Translations under genes and position numbers: made by a program
From: an uncultured Eubacterium sp.
GTDB taxonomy: Bacteria > Bacillota > Clostridia > Oscillospirales > Acutalibacteraceae
Direction of reading: 5' to 3'
Assembly: GCF_934561735.1 (NCBI RefSeq)
Contig: NZ_CAKTGT010000013.1
Coordinates: 1 to 36,444 of the forward strand
DNA: 36,444 nucleotides
Notes under the pieces: generated by a model
Told to the model about the DNA's origin: nothing
Seen by the model: only the letters and a program-made list of their open reading frames with translations
Database searches by the model: none
Shown: positions 7,061 to 14,679 of the stretch, one piece after another
Layout of the letters: the number at the start of each line of letters is the position of its first letter
Position numbering within the stretch: position 1 is the first letter of the stretch

Positions 7061-8460
7061 TACTTTGTAAAGAAGGTCAAAAATGCCTTGTAAGCCATAT
7101 AAACATCAACCTTTGCAACAATCTCATAAGGAGAGTGCATTGAAAGAACAGGCACACCTACATCAATGGTGTCTACATCCATATTGGCAATATACATTGC
7201 AACGGTTCCGCCGCCGCCTGCGTCTACCTTGCCAAGTTCGCCCGTCTGCCACAAAACATGATTTTCTTCAAGAAGGGTTTTAACCCAGCTTACATATTCC
7301 GCACTTGCATCAGATGTTCCGCTCTTGCCTCTTGCACCCGTAAACTTTGTTACGCAAACGCCGTTGTTGAGAAAACTTGAATTGTTCTTTTCAAACGGAG
7401 TTGACCATGTTGGGTCGTAAGCAGCATTTACATCGGCACTGAGGCACTTTGAATTGCGAAGAACATCTCTGCCCTCGTAGCCCTCAAGTCTTGCCAAATC
7501 TTCAATAAAATATTTGAGATACGAAGAGTTAAGACCTGTGTTGCCGTCCGAACCTGTTTCTTCTTTATCTGTAAGAACTGTGATTGCCGTGTATTCGGGT
7601 GCTTCATCAATATTGAGAATAGCCTGAAGTGCAGGATATGAGCAAACACGGTCATCATGGCCGTAACCGCCTACCATACTTCTGTCAAAGCCGATGTCAT
7701 CAACAGTAAATGCAGGTACAAGTTCAAGCTCTGCCGAAAGAAAATCACGCTCTACAATGCCGTACTTTTCATAAAGGAGTGAAAGAATGTTAAGTTTAAT
7801 TTTCTCGCTTTCCTCATCATCCTTAAACGGACGGGAGCCGATAACAACATTGAGTTCTTCGCCCTTTACAAGTTCGTTTGCCTTGCGTGACATTTGGTCT
7901 GCGCCGAGGTGAGGAAGAATATCGGTAATGCAAAACTTAGGCTCGCCAGGTTCTTCACCGATGCGAACATCAACAAATGTGCCGTCATTTTTACAAATTC
8001 TGCCGTGGAGAGAAAGCGGAATAGCTGTCCACTGATATTTTTTAATACCGCCGTAATAGTGAGTTTTGAAATATCCCAAGCCCTCCTGCTCGTAAACAGG
8101 GCATTGTTTGAGGTCAAGGCGTGGTGAATCGATGTGAGCGGCGGAAATTCTTACGCCATCCTTGATGCTTCTTTTACCCTTTACGCAAAGAATAATCGAC
8201 TTGCCTCTGTTCATATAGTAAACTTTTGCACCCGGTTCAAGAGTGTCGCCGAACTCGTCAAATTTTTGGAAGCCGTTTGCCTGTGCCAAATCCTCAACCC
8301 AAGCGGCAACTTCTCTTTCTGTTTTGCAGGTAGACAAAAATTCCTTGTATCCCTCGCAAAAATCATCACATTCTTTGAGTTCGTCATCTGTCATAAAATC
8401 AATGCCGCACTCTTTTTTGTTGAAAAGCATATCTTTTAACTGCTTTGTCTTTTCACTCAT
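7060..8460 (-). CDS. M18 family zinc aminopeptidase
   Basis: This is an M18 (aminopeptidase I / aspartyl aminopeptidase) enzyme of 466 residues, a normal length. The binuclear metal and catalytic residues are visible: His109 in SAAHIDSPR, Asp270 in GYGHDDRV, Glu300/Glu301 in TDKEETGS, Asp343 in SADV and His442 in SMHSPYEIV. It should be a cytoplasmic exopeptidase forming large oligomers. It starts within the end of the tsaC-coaE gene (four-base overlap) and is followed by rlmA with a one-base overlap. I cannot assign substrate preference, so I leave the symbol empty. Confidence 0.92.
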   Translation of the reverse strand: MSEKTKQLKDMLFNKKECGIDFMTDDELKECDDFCEGYKEFLSTCKTEREVAAWVEDLAQANGFQKFDEFGDTLEPGAKVYYMNRGKSIILCVKGKRSIKDGVRISAAHIDSPRLDLKQCPVYEQEGLGYFKTHYYGGIKKYQWTAIPLSLHGRICKNDGTFVDVRIGEEPGEPKFCITDILPHLGADQMSRKANELVKGEELNVVIGSRPFKDDEESEKIKLNILSLLYEKYGIVERDFLSAELELVPAFTVDDIGFDRSMVGGYGHDDRVCSYPALQAILNIDEAPEYTAITVLTDKEETGSDGNTGLNSSYLKYFIEDLARLEGYEGRDVLRNSKCLSADVNAAYDPTWSTPFEKNNSSFLNNGVCVTKFTGARGKSGTSDASAEYVSWVKTLLEENHVLWQTGELGKVDAGGGGTVAMYIANMDVDTIDVGVPVLSMHSPYEIVAKVDVYMAYKAFLTFFTK

Positions 8461-10025
8461 AAGATTACCTCCAAAATGTTATCAGTCTGAGCGGCGATCT
8501 CCTCGCCGTTGTTGTAAATTATATAATCGCAATTATCGATAAAATAATCGTTGTCAAACTGTGCAGACATACGAAGTTTTGCCTGCTGCTCGGTTATATT
8601 ATCCCTTGCAATAATACGCTTTATTCTCACATCTTCATCGGCAAGCACACCGATTACCTTGTAGCAATCATTTTGCATATTCGCTTCAAAAAGCTGAGAA
8701 GCGTCAAGCACGGTCAAGCCCTGTGCTTCTTCTTTGCATTTTTCGGCTATTGCAGGATGAAGAATTGAATTGAGTTTTTTTGTGTGCTCTTTTGTATCAA
8801 ACGCCCTTGAAGCAAGAAGTTTGCGATCAAGCTCGCCGTTTTTAACAACATCCTCGCCGAATTCATTTGCAAGTTCTGCCAAAATCGGGGCATTCTTTGC
8901 AGTCAGTTCGTGTGCGATTTTGTCGCAGTCAATTATCTTAAAGCCTTTTTGCCTGAAAATTTCGCAAACATAACTTTTGCCTGCTCCCGTAGGACCTGTA
9001 AGCCCCACGGTAAACGGCTTTGTCAAATCGATAATATCAAAAGCCGCCGCACGGATAAGCCTGTTATAAACCGCCATACCCACGCCGTCTTTATGCGGAA
9101 TTCGGGCATAAACCTTTTTTGCACCCATTTCGTCAAGTTCACGGAGTGCATCAAAAAGTTCCTTTGCCTGGCTCAAATCGTCATTTTCTCTGCCGAATGT
9201 TACCTTTGGAATTGTCACATCATCATCATCAAAACACAGTGCAAAAGCACCTTTTTGAGCGTTAACAAATTCCTCATATTCCTTTTTGTCGGCATTGACG
9301 ATAACCACCTTTGCCTTTGGTGCATAATGCTTGTACTTCATACCCGGTGAAGCGGCAACCTCGTCGTTTTTCATACCCTCAAGCACTGCCGGGGCAACCG
9401 TGATTTCACCGATAACGGCTTCTATCATTTCTTTTGTAACAGCACCCGGACGGAGAAGTGTAGGAACATCGGTTGCAAGAGTGATAACCGTACTTTCAAC
9501 GCCGAACTCACAATCGCCGCCGTCAATAATTCCGTCAATCTTGCCCATCATATCGTCAATTACGTACTTAACCCTTGTAGGTGACGGCAAACCCGAAGTG
9601 TTTGCACTCGGTGCGGCAATCGGGCAACCGCTCGCCTTAATCAACTTGCGTGCAATCTCATTTTTCGGCATACGCACGGCAACGGTGTCAAGTCCGCCGC
9701 TGACAACCTTGCCCACCTTGTCCGACTTATTCAAAATAATTGTAAGCGGAGCCGGGAAAAATGCGTCAATAAGTGCCTTTGCCTTTGGCGTCACCTCTTT
9801 CACAAGAGGCACAATATCCTCTTTTTCGGCAATATGAACTATCAGCGGATTATCCGACGGTCTACCCTTTGCAAGGTAGATGTTACGCACCGCTTCTTCA
9901 TTGAGTGCATTTGCACCCAATCCGTACACCGTTTCGGTAGGAAAAGCAACCAGCTTACCCTCGGCTATCATTTTGCCTGCCTCGGCAATGTCATATTCAC
10001 TTGTGCCGAACAGTTTTGTTTCCAT
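8457..10025 (-). CDS. Fusion of Sua5/TsaC threonylcarbamoyl-AMP synthase and dephospho-CoA kinase
   Basis: Residues 1 to about 210 are a YrdC/Sua5 domain (FPTETVYGLG, KGRPSDNPL, RPGAVT) that makes threonylcarbamoyl-AMP for the t6A base of tRNA. The Sua5 linker SPGMKYKHYAP (about 226-236) and the C-terminal Sua5 domain follow to about 332. From residue 337 a complete dephospho-CoA kinase begins: P-loop GLTGPTGAGKS, then DCDKIAHEL, and later RDNITEQQAKLRM, typical of CoaE. There is no stop or frame change at the junction. The two activities belong to unrelated pathways (tRNA modification and coenzyme A synthesis). It follows prfA by two bases, in the place where Firmicutes often have prmC then tsaC; prmC is not here. 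Confidence 0.93.
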   Translation of the reverse strand: METKLFGTSEYDIAEAGKMIAEGKLVAFPTETVYGLGANALNEEAVRNIYLAKGRPSDNPLIVHIAEKEDIVPLVKEVTPKAKALIDAFFPAPLTIILNKSDKVGKVVSGGLDTVAVRMPKNEIARKLIKASGCPIAAPSANTSGLPSPTRVKYVIDDMMGKIDGIIDGGDCEFGVESTVITLATDVPTLLRPGAVTKEMIEAVIGEITVAPAVLEGMKNDEVAASPGMKYKHYAPKAKVVIVNADKKEYEEFVNAQKGAFALCFDDDDVTIPKVTFGRENDDLSQAKELFDALRELDEMGAKKVYARIPHKDGVGMAVYNRLIRAAAFDIIDLTKPFTVGLTGPTGAGKSYVCEIFRQKGFKIIDCDKIAHELTAKNAPILAELANEFGEDVVKNGELDRKLLASRAFDTKEHTKKLNSILHPAIAEKCKEEAQGLTVLDASQLFEANMQNDCYKVIGVLADEDVRIKRIIARDNITEQQAKLRMSAQFDNDYFIDNCDYIIYNNGEEIAAQTDNILEVIL

Positions 10026-10027
10026 CG

Positions 10028-11107
10028 TTATTCTTCTCCCTGTGAAGCCTTTAGTTTTTCGGCTGTGTCCGCTGTGATAAGTGCATCAATAAGCTCATCC
10101 ATATCGCCGTTGAGAATCTGCTCAAGTTTGTAAAGCGTAAGATTTATTCTGTGGTCGGTAACTCTACCCTGCGGATAGTTGTAGGTTCTGATACGCTCGC
10201 TTCTGTCACCCGTACCGACCTGTGCCTTGCGTTCGCCTGCAATTTCGGCATCCTGCTTTGCACGCTCTGCGTCAAGAAGTCTTGCACGGAGTACAAGAAG
10301 TGCCTTTTCCTTGTTTTGGTGCTGTGAACGCTGGTCCTGACATTCCACAACCGTACCCGTTGGAATGTGTGTAACTCTGATAGCAGACGAAGTTTTGTTG
10401 ATATGCTGACCGCCCGCACCCGAAGCACGGAATGTATCTATCTGCAAGTCCTTATCCAAAATTTCAAAATCGACCTCTTCTGCCTCCGGCAAAACGGCAA
10501 CCGTAGTTGTGGAAGTGTGAATTCTGCCCTGGCTTTCGGTTTCCGGCACACGCTGAACACGGTGAACGCCCGATTCAAACTTAAATCTTGAATACGCACC
10601 GTCACCCGTAATGCTGAAGCTGATTTCCTTGTATCCGCCGAGTCCTGTTTCGCTTGCCGAAAGCACCTCGGTTTTGAATCCCTTTGATTCCGCATACATC
10701 GAATACATACGATAAAGAACACCTGCAAAAAGGGCACTTTCCTCACCGCCTGCACCGCCGCGGATTTCAACAATAACATTCTTGTCATCGTTAGGATCAC
10801 GAGGAAGAAGAAGCACCTTGAGTTCTTCGCCGAGTCGCTCCATATCTTCCCTGCTGCTCTCAAACTCTTCCTTTACCATAGCGGCAAAATCATCATCAAG
10901 CGAGCTGTCGCCGAGCATTTCACGGCTTTCCTCATTGGCAGCCTTTGCGTTTTTGTATTCTCTGAATTTTTCCACAATCGGAGTTAAATGTTTGAGTTCC
11001 TTCATCAAAGCCGTGTAGCGTTCCATATCCGCCACAACCTCGCTTTGACAAACAAGCTCGTTTATTTCTTCATATCTCTTTTCTACTTCTTCAAGTTTAT
11101 CAAACAT
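10028..11107 (-). CDS. prfA: Peptide chain release factor 1
   Basis: RF1 recognises UAA and UAG and triggers release of the finished protein. The GGQ motif is at residues 232-234 (SGAGGQHINKT), the codon-recognition tripeptide is Pro-Glu-Thr at 188-190 (RVPETESQGR), and the length (359) is standard. The PxT tripeptide and the conserved RIHTST mark RF1 rather than RF2, and no RF2-type programmed frameshift is present. It lies 19 bases downstream of the DUF951 gene in the same operon. Confidence 0.97.
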   Translation of the reverse strand: MFDKLEEVEKRYEEINELVCQSEVVADMERYTALMKELKHLTPIVEKFREYKNAKAANEESREMLGDSSLDDDFAAMVKEEFESSREDMERLGEELKVLLLPRDPNDDKNVIVEIRGGAGGEESALFAGVLYRMYSMYAESKGFKTEVLSASETGLGGYKEISFSITGDGAYSRFKFESGVHRVQRVPETESQGRIHTSTTTVAVLPEAEEVDFEILDKDLQIDTFRASGAGGQHINKTSSAIRVTHIPTGTVVECQDQRSQHQNKEKALLVLRARLLDAERAKQDAEIAGERKAQVGTGDRSERIRTYNYPQGRVTDHRINLTLYKLEQILNGDMDELIDALITADTAEKLKASQGEE

Positions 11108-11126
11108 TCTGTATCCTCACTGAAAA

Positions 11127-11312
11127 TTATTCTTCGCTTCGGCTGACGGAGCGAATATTTTTTTCTATCTTGCTCCTTGCCACGGTAACAACATGGTCAC
11201 AGCCGAGGCATTTAATTTTAAAGTCCGCACCGATACGCAAAACTTCAAATTCCTTACTGCCGCACGGATGCGGTTTTTTAACCGTCAAAATATCGCCGAC
11301 CCGAATATCCAC
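11127..11312 (-). CDS. DUF951 domain protein, 61 aa
   Basis: The sequence VGDILTVKKPHPCGSKEFEV...GADFKIKCLGCDH matches the DUF951 family, short proteins common in Firmicutes. One cysteine in the PHPCG motif and two in the CLGC motif are conserved and suggest a small zinc-binding or rubredoxin-like fold. The function is unknown; members often lie near translation or DNA-repair genes. The start is GTG at 11312, with GGTGA shortly upstream. It is the first gene of the operon leading to luxS and is preceded by a good promoter. Confidence 0.9.
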   Translation of the reverse strand: MDIRVGDILTVKKPHPCGSKEFEVLRIGADFKIKCLGCDHVVTVARSKIEKNIRSVSRSEE

Positions 11313-11348
11313 TGTATCACCACATTCTTAATATTATTTAACTAAAAT

Positions 11349-11377
11349 ATTATAACACTATTTTATGCCTTTATCAA
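11349..11377 (-). promoter_or_regulatory. Sigma-A promoter of the DUF951-prfA-luxS operon
   Basis: On the minus strand TTGATA (11372-11377) and TATAAT (11349-11354) are separated by 17 bases, close to consensus. It points at the DUF951 gene 37 bases downstream and probably drives all six genes down to luxS, since no terminator is seen between them. Confidence 0.75.
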
Positions 11378-11436
11378 TAACATATTTTGTGCCCGTCCGT
11401 CATAAAATTGAATACTAAAGAAAAGGAAGGGTTACA

Positions 11437-12345
11437 ATGAATTATTATCCGGAAGGTATAAATTTTACAGACAAAAAATTTACATCAATCGACGAAATCA
11501 AAGAAGCAATCGCAAACGGCGACATCATCGAAAGCAAGGTTTTGCTGTGCGACAAGGAGCACAATCTGCACATTGATTTGGGCGTTATGAGCGGCATTAT
11601 TCCAAGATGTGAGGGTGCTCTCGGAATTGAAGAAGAAACCGTGCGTGACATTGCCCTGATAAGCAAGGTAAACAAGCCCGTAGCCTTTAAAATAGCGGCA
11701 ATCAAGCAAGATGAGTTTGGCAACGATTACGCTCTTTTGTCACGCAGAATCGTTCAGCTTGAATGTATGCGTGACTACATATCCAAACTTGAATGCGGCG
11801 ACATCATCACGGCAAAAGTGACTCACCTTGAAAAGTTCGGTGCATTCATCGACATAGGTGCAGGGCTCAACTCTTTGATACCTATTGATATGCTGTCGGT
11901 GTCAAGAATCAACCATCCGAGAGAGCGTGTTTACATAGGTCAAATTATACAGGTTGTATTAAGGAAAAAGGAAGAACACAAAATGACATTTTCGCTCAAA
12001 GAACTTCTCGGCACTTGGGAAGAAAATGCGGCAATGTTCAGCGTGGGCGAAACCGTAACGGGAATTGTCAGAAGCATAGAAAGCTACGGTGTTTTTGTGG
12101 AACTTACCCCTAACCTTGCAGGACTTGCCGAACCTTGCAAAAATCTTGAACCGGGTCAAAAAGTATCTGTATTTATCAAATCCGTTTTGCCCGACAAAAT
12201 GAAAGTTAAGCTTGTTATTGTGGAAGCGTTTAACGATTTTGCCCTGCCGGGCGAACTTGAATATTTTATCAAAGACGGCAGTATATCGCATTGGAAATAT
12301 TCTCCCGACAACGCCGTAAAGCTGATTGAAACAAGGTTTGTGTAA
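11437..12345 (+). CDS. S1 RNA-binding domain protein, 302 aa
   Basis: Three S1-type OB-fold repeats are visible. The first (about residues 27-107) is degenerate. The second (about 120-190: GDIITAKVTHLEKFGAFIDI) and third (about 200-265: GETVTGIVRSIESYGVFVEL) are clear. A short C-terminal tail follows. It is shorter than ribosomal protein S1 and resembles the S1-like proteins of Clostridia with three or four repeats, which probably bind RNA or mRNA at the ribosome. An AAGGAAGG ribosome binding site precedes the ATG. It is divergent from the DUF951-prfA operon and appears to stand alone. Confidence 0.85.
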   Translation: MNYYPEGINFTDKKFTSIDEIKEAIANGDIIESKVLLCDKEHNLHIDLGVMSGIIPRCEGALGIEEETVRDIALISKVNKPVAFKIAAIKQDEFGNDYALLSRRIVQLECMRDYISKLECGDIITAKVTHLEKFGAFIDIGAGLNSLIPIDMLSVSRINHPRERVYIGQIIQVVLRKKEEHKMTFSLKELLGTWEENAAMFSVGETVTGIVRSIESYGVFVELTPNLAGLAEPCKNLEPGQKVSVFIKSVLPDKMKVKLVIVEAFNDFALPGELEYFIKDGSISHWKYSPDNAVKLIETRFV

Positions 12346-12379
12346 AATTCTGTCAAAATAACTTGCAAAATAAATGATA

Positions 12380-12408
12380 TTGCAAAACATAATTATTTAT
12401 GATAGTAT
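12380..12408 (+). promoter_or_regulatory. Possible promoter of the 12464 gene
   Basis: TTGCAA (12380-12385) and TAGTAT (12403-12408) are separated by 17 bases, upstream of the gene at 12464. The match is moderate and the region is AT-rich, so chance is possible. Confidence 0.4.
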
Positions 12409-12463
12409 GTAAAATAGATTTATATACTTTAAATAAAGGTGATAAAAGCGAGGAGGTGAGATT

Positions 12464-14245
12464 ATGCGAAAAAAGAGATACAATTACTTTGAGGACGACC
12501 TTGACGAACAGGAACTTCAGGAAGAAATCCAAGAGCTTGTGGATGATTTTACCCAAACGCAAGAGCAAGAAACAACGGTGATTGAACACACGCCAAAAAA
12601 GAAATCGGTTATTCATAAAATATTAGGCTTTTTCAAATCCGTTTTCTTAGGTCTTGTGCTTTTGGTAACAAATACATACAAAAGCATCAAAAGAGATATT
12701 GACGATACTGCCGAAGAAGCAAAGGTTGAGGAACTCAAAGAAGAATACAAACAGGAACTTGAAGCCGACGGTGAAAGCCCAAGTGAGGCACAGCGTGAAG
12801 CGGAACTTATATATGCCAAAGAAGAAGATGAAATACTCCAAAGACGCACAATGTCACCTTGGCTCAGAGCAATACTTGTATTTATAATTACCGTAGCAAT
12901 TATAGTCGCAATAATCGTCACCGCCGTTATGAACTCGGCAAATGCCGTAAATTCAAGGCACAGTGAGTTTGAAAAAGACGCAACAAAAATTTGCACCGAA
13001 TACACCGAAAAATACGGAATAGCCAATTACAAATATATGAGCGAATACGATGTAAAAGGCTATATGCTCACGGGTCTTTGCATTGTAAGAGAGATTGATT
13101 TTGACAACAACGGCAAATCGGAACTTCTCCTCTGCTACAACGATAATGACGAATATTACGAGGAAGTTTGGGGCTACAAGGGCAGTGAATTCAAACTGTT
13201 ATATCACAAAAAAGTGCCGCAAAGTACAAACAGAAACGATGATGTTTGGGTGAGCATTTACTCAAACAACAACACATTTTACCTTGCCGAGCACGGCAAA
13301 AACGACCCGTCAAAAGTTACTCTTCTTAAACTGTCGGGCGGCGAGTTCAAGAAAAAATCAACCGCCGTATATAACACGGAAAAGTTTTCTTTTGCAATAA
13401 AATCACGCAATGTTACCGACAATTTTGAACGCATAAAATTTGCCGTTTTGCGTGAAAGTGCGGCTTCAAGCACGGTTGACAGAACGCTGAACGCAACGGA
13501 TTCTTACACAGAAAAAGCGACAAACAAAGCTGTTAAAAGCACCGACACGGCAAACTCCGCATACTATGAGCTTGTAAAGGATTACACGGCAAAATACGGA
13601 GAAGCAAAGCTTGAATCAAGCAGTAAAATGCCTTATATCAGCGGTCTTGCGGGAGTTAATCTTGTTGACTTTGACGGTGACGGTCAAGACGAACTTATGC
13701 TCATTTACCGCAAAACGGTCAGCGAGCGTGACGAGGATTATGAAGGCAACTATGTATCGGTTGAAAAAGAAAAATATTACTGCGACATCTATATGTGGAA
13801 CGGTCACAATGCCATGCAGGTTTATCAGGATGACGGCATAAGCAATTTTGAAAATGATGACGACAGTGCCTACTACATTCTCAAAAAAGACGGCAACAGA
13901 TATTTTTACTGTGCAAACAAATTCAATACCGACAGTAACGGCAGAAGCACATCGGCAACATCAAAAATGATGCGGTTCACCGGCGAAAAATTCGAGCAAC
14001 AATTTAAGGCAGGCTGTGAAACCGAGTACGGTTACACAAAATATTACATCGACAACGAGCGTGAATACAAAAACTCATTTGCCGAAAACGGCGGATACAC
14101 CGTTCCGTTTTTTGACGGCAGTGAAGATTTTGACAACGCCAAATGGAATGTATGTTTTATGCAGGGTGAAAAAAATTGGGAAAGCAACATCAAGTTGCAA
14201 CTTGAAAAGACAAAAGACACAATCAAGACGCTGCAAACAAAATAA
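12464..14245 (+). CDS. Membrane protein with two extracytoplasmic DxDxDG-containing repeats, 593 aa
   Basis: I do not recognise a named family. The start follows AGGAGGTG. Residues 1-130 are charged and mostly acidic, with a hydrophobic patch at about 53-69. A strong transmembrane helix spans about 133-156. The rest should lie outside the cell and consists of two related halves, each starting with an EYTEKYG/DYTAKYG-like helix and carrying a calcium-loop-like motif: DFDNNGKSELLL (about 212-223) and DFDGDGQDELML (about 402-413). These look like FG-GAP/VCBS or dockerin-type Asp-rich loops, common in surface proteins of Clostridia. A role in surface sensing or wall binding is inference. A terminator follows immediately. 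Confidence 0.8.
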   Translation: MRKKRYNYFEDDLDEQELQEEIQELVDDFTQTQEQETTVIEHTPKKKSVIHKILGFFKSVFLGLVLLVTNTYKSIKRDIDDTAEEAKVEELKEEYKQELEADGESPSEAQREAELIYAKEEDEILQRRTMSPWLRAILVFIITVAIIVAIIVTAVMNSANAVNSRHSEFEKDATKICTEYTEKYGIANYKYMSEYDVKGYMLTGLCIVREIDFDNNGKSELLLCYNDNDEYYEEVWGYKGSEFKLLYHKKVPQSTNRNDDVWVSIYSNNNTFYLAEHGKNDPSKVTLLKLSGGEFKKKSTAVYNTEKFSFAIKSRNVTDNFERIKFAVLRESAASSTVDRTLNATDSYTEKATNKAVKSTDTANSAYYELVKDYTAKYGEAKLESSSKMPYISGLAGVNLVDFDGDGQDELMLIYRKTVSERDEDYEGNYVSVEKEKYYCDIYMWNGHNAMQVYQDDGISNFENDDDSAYYILKKDGNRYFYCANKFNTDSNGRSTSATSKMMRFTGEKFEQQFKAGCETEYGYTKYYIDNEREYKNSFAENGGYTVPFFDGSEDFDNAKWNVCFMQGEKNWESNIKLQLEKTKDTIKTLQTK

Positions 14246-14253
14246 CAACCGTC

Positions 14254-14285
14254 AAACTCCCCTTTTCAAAAAAGCGGGAGTTTTT
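14254..14285 (+). terminator. Intrinsic terminator after the 593-aa membrane protein
   Basis: AAACTCCC and GGGAGTTT pair across a 14-base loop and are followed by TTGTTTT. It lies nine bases after the stop codon at 14245 and just before the repeat element. Confidence 0.75.
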
Positions 14286-14297
14286 GTTTTATGCCAC

Positions 14298-14591
14298 AGA
14301 CCGTTGAGAAAGGTTCTGAATTTCGTTTTCTTGCGAAGGAAGATGTACGATGGTACCTCGACTGAGCAAAAAACGAAAAACGCCAAAAGTGCCGCAAATT
14401 CGATGTTTGTGGCACTTTTACAATCCCTCCGTCAACACTTTGTGTTGCCACCGTCTCACCTGCCGGTTCGGTCAGTGCTTCTGCATTAAAATGCAGAGGT
14501 CTCCACAGGAGACCCGCACCCTTTACACAAGGGAGGCATTAAGCGGTTAATTTGTTTTATTGGCGTGGTTCAGGGGCTTTATCGACAGTCT
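14298..14591 (-). repeat. MITE-like element, copy A (inverted relative to copy B)
   Basis: About 294 bases that, as reverse complement, align over both ends with the element at 20484-20714. Ends carry a 15-base imperfect inverted repeat (AGACTGTCGATAAAG against AGACCGTTGAGAAAG). Shared parts include CGCTTAATGCCTCCCTTGTGTAAAGGG, a long hairpin around AAAAGTGCC.CAAA (about 14386-14420), and the TTGCGAAGAAAACGAAATTCAGAA-type end block in modified form. The middle differs: copy A holds extra small hairpins, GGTCTC-cacag-GAGACC, CTGCATT/AATGCAG and CAACAC-ttt-GTGTTG. It has no ORF and looks like a non-autonomous element; an internal hairpin could also act as a terminator. Confidence 0.8.
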
Positions 14592-14615
14592 GTTTATAAA
14601 CTTTTTGTAAAATTG

Positions 14616-14644
14616 TTGTAAATTATTATCTGTAGTGCTATAAT
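14616..14644 (+). promoter_or_regulatory. Promoter of the GPH symporter gene
   Basis: TTGTAA (14616-14621) and TATAAT (14639-14644) are separated by 17 bases, 35 bases before the start codon of the symporter gene. It begins just outside the repeat element. Confidence 0.75.
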
Positions 14645-14679
14645 ACATTCGATTATTTTTATTTTAAAGGAGTTTTCTT

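Noticed and set aside
14298..14591. Several palindromes that could suggest a CRISPR array
   Set aside because: The hairpins differ from each other, there are no regular spacers, and the whole unit recurs as a single element at 20484-20714.
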